DNA of 64,000 bases from Thaumarchaeota archaeon SCGC AAA007-O23 (GCA_000402075.1 ARWO01000031.1:1-64000); one strand, 5' to 3'; numbered from the stretch's first letter, positions 40,661-50,077 are shown. The notes: generated by a model not told the origin, from the sequence alone. Program-made: numbers and translations.

Positions 40661-41305
40661 TTACATAAAACGCGATTGTGAAGGTTCTGATACCTGATCT
40701 GGTATAGAAGGAAATTTATCTCCAGATTGTTGCTCTGCTACAGCAGAAGCCTCCTGCAAGATTTTTTCTGCATCTGAACTCATAACCGCATCAGCACCAA
40801 ATGAGGCATCTGTGCTGTGGAAGGTTTCCGTCATCAAACCTCCTAACATCTCTGCCATGTTGTTAAGCTCTTGGTCTGCACCTGGCATGAATTTCGCAAG
40901 CGATGATTTCATGTTTTTCATAAGTCCGATGGTTGGCATTACAGTTACTACTGTGTCTCCCAAGTCATGGAATGTTGTTAACCGTAATTCTATTTGTTCT
41001 ATAGCCATTCGTGCATTTCCAAGTACACGGCGAACCTTACGAATTTCAGCTAGTTCCTTTGATAATGATTTAGCAGTATGAGTGTCATGCTGTTGTGTAG
41101 CTTCTACGATTCTATGAAAAACTTTTTCGTTTCTGCTATCTAATGATGAAAGCATGTTATCTAATTTTGAAGTTTGAGCTTGTAATTTTTTAATGGCTGA
41201 CTCTATACGTGGTTTTAAGGCACCCTTTGGTTTGATTACACTGTTTAATCTTTCAGATATGCCCGGTGTCTGTGGTTTTGTCCACCTACTTGATAGCGAA
41301 GCCAT
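40661..41305 (-). CDS. cdvB: ESCRT-III-like cell division protein CdvB, second paralog
   Basis: A 214-residue Snf7-like protein closely related to the one at 13.2 kb: VIKPKGALKPRIESAIKKLQ, SKELAEIRKVRRVLGNARMA and EQIELRLTTFHDLGDT, and the same FPSIP element in the C-terminal tail. There is no winged helix, and the tail differs from the first copy. Thaumarchaea carry several CdvB paralogs, and division of labour is assumed. It is followed by a 47-aa zinc ribbon. No CdvA/CdvC nearby. Confidence 0.87.
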   Translation of the reverse strand: MASLSSRWTKPQTPGISERLNSVIKPKGALKPRIESAIKKLQAQTSKLDNMLSSLDSRNEKVFHRIVEATQQHDTHTAKSLSKELAEIRKVRRVLGNARMAIEQIELRLTTFHDLGDTVVTVMPTIGLMKNMKSSLAKFMPGADQELNNMAEMLGGLMTETFHSTDASFGADAVMSSDAEKILQEASAVAEQQSGDKFPSIPDQVSEPSQSRFM

Positions 41306-41407
41306 GGAACATGGTTTAGAAATTAATTATTAATTTCCGGTGTGAATAATGGTTAACCGTACATGAAATTTCGATGACTAGATTTACTAGTAAACATCAC
41401 AAATGTT

Positions 41408-41887
41408 GTGAGTAAAAAGCCGATAATTGGGGGTATTATCCTCGCAGCCATCATAGGAGTGGTATTTGTTGGAGCCCAGATAAACCCAGATAATCCCGAA
41501 AATGAGGGGGTTTGGAGTATTCGTATGGCTTCGCCTGAGTGGGATGATCGTCCAATTCTTAGGGCTTCTTTACCCAATCTAGAGGAAGGAACTTACAAGC
41601 TTGGATTTGTTCCGATGGGTGATTCTCCTACTAAAATTAGAATTGATATCAAGATAAGGTCGGCTGGAAGTGATTTTGCTGGAGCTGCTTGGACACCAAT
41701 GTTCTCTGAGGAATTTATTTTGAAAGGAACGCCGGTAGACACTGGCATCTCAAAATACTACACATGGGAGTATGTTGGACAGAAATATGTTTACATTCCA
41801 GAAGTAGAACGAGAGGCAAATTATGAAATTACAATTAAAAGAAGTGGAAATTTGAAAGGCTCAGTAACCATATCCTTATCGCGATAA
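41408..41887 (+). CDS. signal-anchored surface protein, 159 aa
   Basis: The start is probably GTG at 41408 (SKKPIIGGIILAAIIGVVFV), giving an N-terminal anchor at 5-23, then a beta-rich extracytoplasmic domain rich in Pro, Gly and aromatic residues. No family recognised. A 12-bp palindrome TTTACTAGTAAA (41383-41394) lies directly upstream. The next gene, a small membrane protein, follows after 38 nt. Confidence 0.62.
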   Translation: MSKKPIIGGIILAAIIGVVFVGAQINPDNPENEGVWSIRMASPEWDDRPILRASLPNLEEGTYKLGFVPMGDSPTKIRIDIKIRSAGSDFAGAAWTPMFSEEFILKGTPVDTGISKYYTWEYVGQKYVYIPEVEREANYEITIKRSGNLKGSVTISLSR

Positions 41888-41925
41888 AATAGAAATAGTC
41901 TTTCGAATAGTGAAAAGTGAGTTAA

Positions 41926-42135
41926 TTGGCAAATAACAAGAAAAAGAAAAGACGCAATATGATTATTCTTTTGGCATCAATCTGGTTTGTAGTTACGCTC
42001 CCCTTACCTTGGATGGTTACTGGTGATGTAGGTCAAGGTCAACTATCCACTCTTCTACCAATTATCGGTCTGATCTCAATCCCCTTTGTAGCGCTTGGTA
42101 TTGCTTGGACTTTGAAGCCAGAGTTAACAACATAG
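41926..42135 (+). CDS. small membrane protein, 69 aa
   Basis: Start TTG at 41926, (M)ANNKKKKRRNMIILLASI. A basic N-terminus is followed by two membrane helices, about 12-31 and 39-60. The basic start implies an inside N-terminus. Its stop TAG directly abuts the stop of the convergent hemerythrin gene, leaving no intergenic base. Function unknown. Confidence 0.58.
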   Translation: MANNKKKKRRNMIILLASIWFVVTLPLPWMVTGDVGQGQLSTLLPIIGLISIPFVALGIAWTLKPELTT

Positions 42136-42678
42136 TTAATTTTTGAACCAAGGCTGATTTTCCAAATAATCTATTTCTTTTACAATAGATTCCATTTTTT
42201 TGGCAATCGCCATATCTGATTGAAACTGTTCAAACATCTCCTTTTCCTCTTCTTTAGAAATAATCTCTTTTTCTGCCCGCTCGAAAAAATCCTCCTCCTT
42301 TGATATATGATCATTCAGATAAATCGAATAAGTTCTTAGGAATCGTGCTACGGGTTCACTAGAATCTTCTCCATTTTTCCAACGTTTTAGATGAAGTGTG
42401 ATTTTATAGGCTATATTCCTGCTAAACTCATGTTCTATCAGCAGTGCCCGAATCTCTTTTTTGAGATGATCATAACTAGCAACACAAGGAAAGTATGAAT
42501 CCTCTTCCCTAGAATAATGGATTGAATCCAGAAATTCTGAAATGATATTGGTAATAGTCTCCAAATCAGTGAATGGGATAGTCTTTCCAGAATTTATCGC
42601 GGAATAACATTTTGAAATAACCTTGTCTAGTCTTTTGATTTGTTTATGATCATTTCTAAGAGTATCTGTAGCGCTCAA
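42136..42678 (-). CDS. hemerythrin-like domain protein
   Basis: A 180-residue four-helix bundle with the HHE cation-binding pattern: LRNDHKQIKRL, DSIHYSREEDSYFP, LLIEHEFSRNIAYK and LNDHISKEEDFFERAE. These supply the histidines and glutamates for a diiron site. Such proteins bind or sense O2 or NO, or store iron; in AOA a role in NO/O2 handling is possible but not shown. It is convergent with the small membrane protein. Confidence 0.88.
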   Translation of the reverse strand: MSATDTLRNDHKQIKRLDKVISKCYSAINSGKTIPFTDLETITNIISEFLDSIHYSREEDSYFPCVASYDHLKKEIRALLIEHEFSRNIAYKITLHLKRWKNGEDSSEPVARFLRTYSIYLNDHISKEEDFFERAEKEIISKEEEKEMFEQFQSDMAIAKKMESIVKEIDYLENQPWFKN

Positions 42679-42759
42679 CTATTCAAAATTTGTAAGCTGT
42701 CTTATAATTTGTATATGACCTAATCGTTATTTTATAGACAAGACATTGACTTAGTTATA

Positions 42760-44217
42760 ATGAATTTAGTATTCTTGGCACTGTTAGACAGTTTTGTCTC
42801 TTTTTTCAGAGATGAGGTTTTCTCTAACGTTGATACCAGTGAATTTGCAGGCAAAAATGTAAGAGATATACTGAAATCATATTTCGAAGAAAACCCTATT
42901 CCCGAACCAGATCCTGGGGGATCTGGTTATAATTTTCTGCCAGAAGGAATCGCAAATTTACAAAATATTTTAGCTAATTTATCATTTGGAGATTCGCTAG
43001 TTGCATCAGCACCAATCTTGCTTCTTGCCGCCAGTGTGGTAATAATAATGGGCGTCTTGGGAGAAGCATTTTTCAAAAAAACAGGTATTCCAGATATTTT
43101 ATTTTTGATGGTTTTGGGGATAGTTATTGGGCCGGTTTTGGGAATAATTCAACCAGAGGCAGTACTAAAAATCGTTCCTTACTTTGCTGCTGTTGCGTTG
43201 ATAATTATCATGTTTGATGGTGGGTTGAATCTTCATATCGGCAAGGTCTTAAAGACAGCACATTTTGCCATAGTTCTTGTAATTGTAGGGTTTGCAATCT
43301 CAGTTGGTATTGTTGCTGGACTTGCTCATTATGGTTTAGGATGGGAATGGTTAGACAGTGTTCTGCTTGGGTCAATAGTTGGTGGTAGCAGCTCTATCAT
43401 TGTTTTCGGTCTTGTACAAAAAATCCACATATCTGATGATGCAAAATCCATGCTTAGTTTCGAGTCCGCACTGACTGATATTTTTGCTGTCATTATTGCA
43501 TTCGTTTTGTTCGAGGCAATGTTGTCTGGAGAATTTAGCCTTGATCTGTTGGGAGTGACAATTGGAAAGGCTGTCATGGTCGGTCTTGTGCTTGGTCTTG
43601 GGGTCGGTATTCCCTGGATGTTTGTTATATCAAAGCTGAAAAATGCTCAGCATAGCTACATGCTAACAATCGGAATGATATTTTTGTTGTTTTTCCTAGC
43701 CACTTCGTTTGGTGAGTCAGGAGCCCTAACAGCTCTTGTGTTCGGATTGATGCTTGGAAAAAAGACATACTTTTCACGACTTCTCAAAATCAAGTTTCCA
43801 GAGGATACCATAGACAACTCACTACATAGCCAAGTTACTTTCTTGGTAAGATCGTTTTTCTTTGTTTTTGTAGGTTTGCTAGCAAGCTTTACCCAGATTG
43901 AATATGTTATTTTTGGTGTTATAGCTGCACTCGCAATTTATGTGGGCAGAATAATTATCACAAAAACAGTTCTTGTTAGGGGGTTTTCCAAACTTGACAA
44001 AAAAGTAACATCAGTTATGATTCCACGTGGTTTAGCAGCAGCAGTATTGGCTACTTTCCCACTATCAATGGGACTTCCGAATGCCGAGGCATATCCACAA
44101 ATTATCTTTTTTATTGTCATAACGTCTGTTATTATTACTACAATTGGCTTAGGTGGTGCAAAAAAAATTCCGCCCCCAGAAAGTCAGAGTGGTGGTTTCA
44201 TTAAAGATAAAAAATAA
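42760..44217 (+). CDS. cation/proton antiporter, CPA family
   Basis: A 485-residue membrane transporter. About 80 N-terminal residues, including an amphipathic segment, precede twelve membrane helices starting near residue 83. Family features include KKTGIPDILFLMVLGIVIGP, IIIMFDGGLNLHIGKVLK and LLGSIVGGSSSIIVFGLVQK, and the Asp in FESALTDIFAVIIAFVLF. The last helices read MIPRGLAAAVLATFPLSMG. It likely exchanges Na+ or K+ for H+. The start at 42760 is inferred; a downstream start is possible. Confidence 0.85.
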   Translation: MNLVFLALLDSFVSFFRDEVFSNVDTSEFAGKNVRDILKSYFEENPIPEPDPGGSGYNFLPEGIANLQNILANLSFGDSLVASAPILLLAASVVIIMGVLGEAFFKKTGIPDILFLMVLGIVIGPVLGIIQPEAVLKIVPYFAAVALIIIMFDGGLNLHIGKVLKTAHFAIVLVIVGFAISVGIVAGLAHYGLGWEWLDSVLLGSIVGGSSSIIVFGLVQKIHISDDAKSMLSFESALTDIFAVIIAFVLFEAMLSGEFSLDLLGVTIGKAVMVGLVLGLGVGIPWMFVISKLKNAQHSYMLTIGMIFLLFFLATSFGESGALTALVFGLMLGKKTYFSRLLKIKFPEDTIDNSLHSQVTFLVRSFFFVFVGLLASFTQIEYVIFGVIAALAIYVGRIIITKTVLVRGFSKLDKKVTSVMIPRGLAAAVLATFPLSMGLPNAEAYPQIIFFIVITSVIITTIGLGGAKKIPPPESQSGGFIKDKK

Positions 44218-44220
44218 AAA

Positions 44221-45144
44221 TTATACGGTAGAATCTTTTAGTCCCTTGTAACGGTTTCTGATAGTTACTTCTGTAACATTGGCTGCTTCTGCAATATCTC
44301 TTTGTGTTTTATCTTCACCATTTTTGACACATGAAAGATATAACGCAGCTGCTGCCAGTCCCATAGGATCCTTTCCTGCAGATATTTCATTTTCTTGTGC
44401 AAGTTTTAAGACTTTAATTGCATGTCTCTTTGTTTTTTCCTGTATTCCAATTTTGCTTGCTATACGTGCTATACATTGAACAGAATCCGTAACTGGCATC
44501 TTTAGATCTAATTCTTTTATAAGAAGTCTGTAACATCTTGCAATGTCCTTTCGTTTTATATTTGCAGCCTGTTCTACATCTTTAAGATTTCTTGGGGTTT
44601 CGGTGTCTCTGCAAGCAGCATATAATGCTGATGCCATTAAGGCAGAGATTGATCTTCCTCTAACTAATCCCTTGTCCAGTGCTTTTCTGTAAATGTAAGC
44701 TGCTTTTTCTATCACTGCGTCAGATATAGCAAGTTTATCTTTCAGTCTATTTAGTTCACTAAATGCCTGCCTAAAGTTTCGATCTACTGGTTCGTGAACT
44801 TGGCTTCTACTATCCCAAGTTCTAAGTCTTTCAATTGTACTTTTCATTGCAGAAGTTAGAGGCTTTCCAGATGCGTCTTTGTTAGTAGGATTAATGATTG
44901 TTGCAAGTCCCATGTCATGCATTGTAAGTGATGTAGGAGCTCCAGCTCTAGCTCTATCACCATGTTCGTCCTGAGTAAAGGATCTCCATTCTGGTCCTGA
45001 TTCCTGTAGTTTTTCAGTTAATACAAAACCACATTTTGAGCAACACATTTCTCCTGATTCATGATCAGTTACTAGAGTACCCTTAACACATCTAGGACAT
45101 TTTTCTTTTAAATTTGATTTCGTAGATTTTACCATTTTTCTCAC
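44221..45144 (-). CDS. tfb: transcription initiation factor IIB (TFB)
   Basis: A 307-residue archaeal TFB that recruits RNA polymerase to TBP-bound promoters. The zinc ribbon is at CPRCVKGTLV and CCSKCGFVL, followed by the B-finger (PEWRSFTQDEHGDRARAGAP) and two cyclin repeats. The first repeat has RSISALMASALYAACRDTET, the second DPMGLAAAALYLSCVKNGED with the HTH DIAEAANVTEVTIRNRYKG. The start may be 45144 or the ATG at 45135. Thaumarchaea often carry multiple tfb genes. A strong TATA box sits upstream. Confidence 0.96.
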   Translation of the reverse strand: MRKMVKSTKSNLKEKCPRCVKGTLVTDHESGEMCCSKCGFVLTEKLQESGPEWRSFTQDEHGDRARAGAPTSLTMHDMGLATIINPTNKDASGKPLTSAMKSTIERLRTWDSRSQVHEPVDRNFRQAFSELNRLKDKLAISDAVIEKAAYIYRKALDKGLVRGRSISALMASALYAACRDTETPRNLKDVEQAANIKRKDIARCYRLLIKELDLKMPVTDSVQCIARIASKIGIQEKTKRHAIKVLKLAQENEISAGKDPMGLAAAALYLSCVKNGEDKTQRDIAEAANVTEVTIRNRYKGLKDSTV

Positions 45145-45167
45145 TTTCCCGATCTAATTTCTACAGT

Positions 45168-45177
45168 CTTTATAAAC
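45168..45177 (-). promoter_or_regulatory. TATA box of tfb
   Basis: On the minus strand the sequence reads GTTTATAAAG. Its centre is about 28 nt upstream of the tfb ATG at 45144, so the message would be nearly leaderless. The element also shows that the plus-strand ATG at 45179 is unlikely to be the start of the neighbouring gene. Confidence 0.55.
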
Positions 45178-45247
45178 CATGTACAAAAGGGTTCGGTCTA
45201 TATTTATACAAAGATATTGGCTGGAAGTAATGTTTGCGTGTTTTGAT

Positions 45248-46795
45248 ATGAAAAGTCAAGGCGTTTTATGCTTTAGTTTGGTGACTTGTATGCTATTGTT
45301 TTCTTCGATTTCCGAGTCATATGGTCATGGCCTAGGCTATGAAATTATGCCACCAGAAATGCTTGACTCAAAATTAGTTTCGCTTGAAATATCATCTGAT
45401 ACTTGGCCTGATGAATATACAAAAGAAATATCATTTGCCTTGTTTGAAACGGATACTGGTGTTGCGGTCAAGAATGTTACATATTTCGTTATGCTAACAA
45501 AACAAAACGAAGTGTTGTTTGACATAACAAGCCAAAGAGATGATGGTGTCTTTGTTTTAAAACTGCATACAACAGAAGATGATCAAATCGCAGTTGAGGA
45601 AGAAGATTCTAATTTTTTCGGCTCTTTGCTTAGTGGAAGCAAAATTGTTAATGTTAAAGGAAATGTATTTGGTTCGGGAGGACTATACGATTTTAAAGTT
45701 ATCATAACTACGGGTGATGATTACTCGAATGTTCTTTCTCCTCCACTGGATTATGATGTAGGGATTTCATTTTTAGATAAAACTTCTCACAGTGTCAATG
45801 ACATAAATTTTGGACAGCAGAAGATGAGCGTTATAACATATTATGAATTGATTAATGATGATTTTACCTACGACCAAAACAAAAAGATGATTAGTTATTC
45901 CATGCCATTTGATTGGTCTGAAAAAAATATTCTGGTGACTTCGGTTATGCATCAGGAGATTATAATTCCAAAAACCTTTGGTGATTTAATGGTGGAAAGT
46001 TTTTCAGCAAACGTGAATGGGTTTCAAGTACCTGACGGTGTAATAACAATTGATGATTTTTCGGCAGAAAACAGAGTTGCTCATATCGTATTGAATCAAA
46101 ATGATATTTTGGAACTGTCAAAGAAAATAGATGACTTTTCTAACAAAATGGATTTTTCTATAATGCCATCAGCGGATAATTTGCCACTAACTACAATGAC
46201 GGAAAATGCACAGTACAAACTAAATCTGAGCTGGGAGCCTCAAAGCATAAAATCTGGTTCAATAATTACATTTTACTTCGAGATTTTAGATGCATTCTAT
46301 GCAGATAAGCAAGTTTCTGTCAGCTATGATTTATCCATATTTCATGATGGTAAGGAGATTGGGCAAGTAAGTAGTGTTAGTGCTGACATGGGACTTGATG
46401 TGATAGAATTTGATATTCCGGATAATGTTAGTGGGGTAATGACATTACAGTTTGAAAACTTGAATGGAAGTGATCTTGCTAATGCAATTCTTCCAGTAGT
46501 TGTAAACAGAATTAACATTGATGAAACATCAATACCTGCTTGGATTAAGAACAATGCTGGATGGTGGGCAACAGACCAGATTGATGACTCGTCATTTCTG
46601 CAAGGAATTCAGTATCTGATCCAGGAAGAAATTATGGTTATCCCACCTACTGAAACATCTGAATCGATGGGCTCACAGGCAGTTCCTGCTTGGATTAAGA
46701 ACAATGCTGGATGGTGGGCAACAGACCAGATTGAAGACTCGTCATTTCTGCAAGGAATTCAGTATCTAGTACAAAAAGGGATTATAGTTGTCTAG
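45248..46795 (+). CDS. secreted multi-domain protein with two C-terminal WIKNNAGWW repeats
   Basis: Start ATG at 45248 (MKSQGVLCFSLVTCMLLFS), 515 residues with a signal peptide over 1-26. Residues about 29-175 form a beta-rich module (VSLEISSDTWPDEYTKEISF, VKNVTYFVMLTKQNEVLF) related to the C-terminal half of the SGNH protein at 1.6-3.0 kb. Further beta-sandwich regions follow. The end carries two 50-residue repeats, each with PAWIKNNAGWWATDQI and SSFLQGIQYL, a module common in thaumarchaeal secreted proteins. Function unknown, probably surface or copper-protein associated. Stop overlaps the kamA-like gene by 4 nt. Confidence 0.75.
   Translation: MKSQGVLCFSLVTCMLLFSSISESYGHGLGYEIMPPEMLDSKLVSLEISSDTWPDEYTKEISFALFETDTGVAVKNVTYFVMLTKQNEVLFDITSQRDDGVFVLKLHTTEDDQIAVEEEDSNFFGSLLSGSKIVNVKGNVFGSGGLYDFKVIITTGDDYSNVLSPPLDYDVGISFLDKTSHSVNDINFGQQKMSVITYYELINDDFTYDQNKKMISYSMPFDWSEKNILVTSVMHQEIIIPKTFGDLMVESFSANVNGFQVPDGVITIDDFSAENRVAHIVLNQNDILELSKKIDDFSNKMDFSIMPSADNLPLTTMTENAQYKLNLSWEPQSIKSGSIITFYFEILDAFYADKQVSVSYDLSIFHDGKEIGQVSSVSADMGLDVIEFDIPDNVSGVMTLQFENLNGSDLANAILPVVVNRINIDETSIPAWIKNNAGWWATDQIDDSSFLQGIQYLIQEEIMVIPPTETSESMGSQAVPAWIKNNAGWWATDQIEDSSFLQGIQYLVQKGIIVV
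46535..46767 (+). repeat. duplicated 83-nt segment with one mismatch
   Basis: 46535-46617 and 46685-46767 are identical over 83 nt except for one base (GATGAC versus GAAGAC). They are exactly 150 nt apart (50 codons) and encode the two WIKNNAGWW repeats. Conservation of synonymous positions indicates recent duplication or gene conversion. Confidence 0.9.
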
Positions 46796-48141
46796 GCAGT
46801 TTTTGTGTATTTTGTTTTAAGCTCATCTTCAAAGAAGAATTTTTCTCCAAAGGCAGGCTCTAAATCATCAAGCCAGATTGCATTTTCATCATACTTTGCA
46901 AAGAATGGCACACCTACCCATTCTGACTCTCTGCCTTGTAATAGCTGTAATGCCATCACTTTCTGTCCATTAATCTCCGAAACGCCAAGAACGTGTACCT
47001 TGCCTGGAGTAGCTGACATACTTGGTCCTCTAACGGTTCTTGCCAAACCGCTAACTTTTCTAAATGCAGTTCTAAAGATCTTTTCTGCCTTTACAAGAGG
47101 TACCCCGAAATACTGTTGGGCGCCTGTATCTCTAACAACAAACATGTAGTATGGTATACAACCCAATGAAACCTGTTTTTGCCACATCTTTGCCCACATG
47201 TCTGCATCATCATTTATGTGAGCCAAAATTGGTGATTGAGTTCTGATTTGAGCGCCAGTATTTCTTATGCGTTTGATTGCTTCCTTTATTGGGTCCGTTG
47301 AAAGCTCAACAAGATGATTAAAGTGAGCCATTATCGCCAGGTGTGTCCCGCTTTTTACTATTTTTTCAAAATTTTTCAGAGTTTCATCAGCATCAGAATC
47401 GGTTAAAAATTTGTAAGGCCAATAAGAGACAGCCTTGGTTCCAATCCTAATTGTCTTAAGGTTGGGTAATTTGGCGTCAAGCAAGGCGTCTGTATAAACA
47501 GAAAACATGCTGGCTTTCATAATCATAGGATCCCCACCAGTAAACAAAACATCCGATATTTCTGGATGCTCTTTTAGATATTGTACTAACTGCTCACCCT
47601 CTCTCATGGCAAATTTCATCTCATCCATACCAACAAACTGCGGCCATCGAAAACAGAAGGTGCAGTAAGCATGACATGTTTGGCTTTGGCTTGGAAAGAA
47701 GAGGCAAGTTTCATCATACTTGTGCTGCATTCCATAAAGTTTTGTTCCATCCTTTAGCTGTGGAACATTGAGTTCCATCTGACCAGCTGGATGAGGATTT
47801 AATTGCAAACGAATGTCGTTTGCAACACGTGCAATTTCTTTTTTATCTGCTCCACTTCTCAAAGTGGTTGCCATCTTATCATAATGCTCAGGAATCAACA
47901 TGCCTTTCTGAGGAAATGTTAGAACATACATTGGATCGTTTGGAACGTTATCCCAGTCAATAAGCTGCTCAACGACATAGTTGTTCGTCTTAAAAGGAAG
48001 TACGTTGCCAACAACCTCCATTTGAAATTGTGTTTCCTCTGACATTTGCTGAATTTGTGGAATTGTACGAAAATTCATTAAAGTATAAGACTTGATCGAG
48101 GTGGTCTCGTCTACTGACCAAAGTGGTTGCTGCTCTGTCAT
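46792..48141 (-). CDS. kamA: lysine 2,3-aminomutase-like radical SAM protein
   Basis: A 449-residue radical SAM enzyme of the KamA family. The cluster motif is CHAYCTFCFRWPQF (C-X3-C-X2-C), followed by DVLFTGGDPMIMKASMF and TIRIGTKAVSYWPYKFLTD. The FRWPQF variation and the long N-terminus suggest a subfamily rather than classic clostridial KamA. Methanogens make N-epsilon-acetyl-beta-lysine with AblA/AblB as osmolyte; no ablB homolog is adjacent, so the substrate is uncertain. PLP binding is expected from the family. Confidence 0.8.
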   Translation of the reverse strand: MTEQQPLWSVDETTSIKSYTLMNFRTIPQIQQMSEETQFQMEVVGNVLPFKTNNYVVEQLIDWDNVPNDPMYVLTFPQKGMLIPEHYDKMATTLRSGADKKEIARVANDIRLQLNPHPAGQMELNVPQLKDGTKLYGMQHKYDETCLFFPSQSQTCHAYCTFCFRWPQFVGMDEMKFAMREGEQLVQYLKEHPEISDVLFTGGDPMIMKASMFSVYTDALLDAKLPNLKTIRIGTKAVSYWPYKFLTDSDADETLKNFEKIVKSGTHLAIMAHFNHLVELSTDPIKEAIKRIRNTGAQIRTQSPILAHINDDADMWAKMWQKQVSLGCIPYYMFVVRDTGAQQYFGVPLVKAEKIFRTAFRKVSGLARTVRGPSMSATPGKVHVLGVSEINGQKVMALQLLQGRESEWVGVPFFAKYDENAIWLDDLEPAFGEKFFFEDELKTKYTKTA

Positions 48142-48318
48142 TACTCATTTTATCACATAACATTGTTAAAGCTTGGCAAAAAATGGCAAAATAGGCACAA
48201 ATTTTGATTTTCTAGGCATGTAAATTTTATAAAAAATTTTGATTGGTGCTTAAATAACTACTGACTGATTGGTATAATTCTGACATTCAGCCTAATTTTT
48301 GATTAGTGAACAGGGGAG

Positions 48319-50037
48319 ATGGTAGAGGAACTTAGTGAATTTTCGGCAGGAGAATTTGAGACTGTTTCAGAGCTGTTAGCATCTGATCCTGATCTTCAAC
48401 TCTTAATGGTTATACTTGGCGTGGGCTTGGCTATACTTGCAACTGGGTACCGCAGTTTTGGTAAATGGATGTACGGGAAAAAGTTTAGTTATATCCGTCC
48501 GCATGTAGCAAGATTTGTCCGAAGTGCAATGTTAGCTTTTTTTGCAATTGGATTGGTTACGTCGATAAATGTATTCGTGCAAGTGATGGAAACTGATGCA
48601 CACAATCCTAGCTCAGTCGAAGCTCTCGAAACATTTGCAAAGATACTAAACACAATTAACATACTTGTCATTGGATTCACAGTTTCCCATCTAATACCAA
48701 TCGGATTAAACAAGGCGGAAAAAACGAAACTCGAAGCAGAAGACTTTGAAAATTGGAAGGATGTGAAGGGCTTTAAGGACGACGAGGATAGTTTGTTCCA
48801 TAAAATATTCAAATGGATTCCACCAAAAACTCATCCAGAGGATCTGACAAAGGAAGAGTTTGAAAAAAACCTACAAACAAAAGATGGGCTGAACTTTTTG
48901 GAAAATTATCGAACAAGTAAGGGTGTTACAATAGGAAGTTATGAAAAGATGGGGAAGGACCCTCTTGAAGAATGGAAAAAGGCAGAGAGGAAAAAATATG
49001 AAAAATATCTCAATGATTGCCTAAGTGGAAATAACGAAACAGGAAGAAAGCTTACACTTGGCGCAAAACCTCAAGAAATCTATCCAATTGATCTATGGAG
49101 AGAAGAAAAAAGGCAGCGTGGATATGATCCAATAATTCCTGCCTCAAAACCAGCAGGTCATGCCGAATTACAGGAAGAACGCGTTCCAAAGTCAGCTAAG
49201 CAGATTCTTCCCATTGGGATTTTTGTCGCTACTGTGATTGGTGTAGTTGGCTGGTGGGGTGTTGATCTTTTTGTTTTGGCTACGGCAACTGGCGGCATGG
49301 CATTGGGTATTGGATTAGCATTAAAGGAAACGATGGAAAATTATTTTGCATATATTCTAATAAGAAAAGACAAAATCTTTACTGAAGGGGACAGGGTCCA
49401 GTTAGAAAGTGGTTATAATGGTTATGTGCATAGGATAACTCCTCGAGTTACATATGTAAGACATGGACTGAACGAATCCTTAGCAATTATTCCCACACGG
49501 CAGTTAGTTTCTGCAGAGATCATTAATTATACTAAGGAAATTAAATTGGTGCCGGCTATAGTTGATGTTGGTGTATCCTATCTTAATGATCCAAAACAAG
49601 TTGCGGCTATTTTAGTAAAAGTAGGAAAGCGTGCACTCATTGAAGTAAAAGATTCAAATGGACACCATGTTGCGAGACAAACACGATGTCCTTATCTTGA
49701 CCAAAACAAACCAAGCTGTGGTTGTGATAAAGACATTCATGTAGATATAGCTCAGCCGACTGTAAGGTTTAACAAATTCAATGACTCATCTCTTGATTTT
49801 GCTATCATTGTATATGTTAGAGATTATGGTTCACAATTCAAAATGAAAAGTGATATGCGAGTCATAATGTATGAGGAATTCAAAAAATATGATATTAGAA
49901 TTCCATGGCCAATTAGAACAGTTTACCAAGGCGATGAAAAGAGGGAAGCGAGTGAGATTGCAGAACATGAAAGCAAACGCAAACAAGTCATTGATGAGTT
50001 TGGAATTGGTGACTTGGCTCGTGGTGAAGGCGATTAG
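48319..50037 (+). CDS. MscS-type mechanosensitive ion channel
   Basis: A 572-residue protein. There are N-terminal membrane segments at about 32-52, 70-92 and 112-130, then a long hydrophilic charged insertion (about 135-290). The MscS core follows, with pore helix GWWGVDLFVLATATGGMALG and beta domain FTEGDRVQLESGYNGYVHRI. A Cys cluster CPYLDQNKPSCGC (Cys457, Cys467, Cys469) lies in the C-terminal alpha-beta domain, which is unusual. It likely releases solutes under hypo-osmotic stress. The 177-nt gap upstream holds AT-rich promoter-like sequence only. Confidence 0.83.
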   Translation: MVEELSEFSAGEFETVSELLASDPDLQLLMVILGVGLAILATGYRSFGKWMYGKKFSYIRPHVARFVRSAMLAFFAIGLVTSINVFVQVMETDAHNPSSVEALETFAKILNTINILVIGFTVSHLIPIGLNKAEKTKLEAEDFENWKDVKGFKDDEDSLFHKIFKWIPPKTHPEDLTKEEFEKNLQTKDGLNFLENYRTSKGVTIGSYEKMGKDPLEEWKKAERKKYEKYLNDCLSGNNETGRKLTLGAKPQEIYPIDLWREEKRQRGYDPIIPASKPAGHAELQEERVPKSAKQILPIGIFVATVIGVVGWWGVDLFVLATATGGMALGIGLALKETMENYFAYILIRKDKIFTEGDRVQLESGYNGYVHRITPRVTYVRHGLNESLAIIPTRQLVSAEIINYTKEIKLVPAIVDVGVSYLNDPKQVAAILVKVGKRALIEVKDSNGHHVARQTRCPYLDQNKPSCGCDKDIHVDIAQPTVRFNKFNDSSLDFAIIVYVRDYGSQFKMKSDMRVIMYEEFKKYDIRIPWPIRTVYQGDEKREASEIAEHESKRKQVIDEFGIGDLARGEGD

Positions 50038-50077
50038 TATTTTCTGAAGACTTAAGAATCTGTTTCATTTCGTTGAA

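Noticed and set aside
41383..41394. 12-bp palindrome TTTACTAGTAAA upstream of the 41.4-kb gene as a finding
   Set aside because: Short AT-rich palindromes of this length are expected by chance in this sequence; it is mentioned only in the gene entry.
45179..45247. Longer N-terminus of the secreted protein (from 45179)
   Set aside because: It starts immediately next to the tfb TATA box, and the residues before 45248 do not fit a signal peptide, while MKSQGVLCFSLVTC does.
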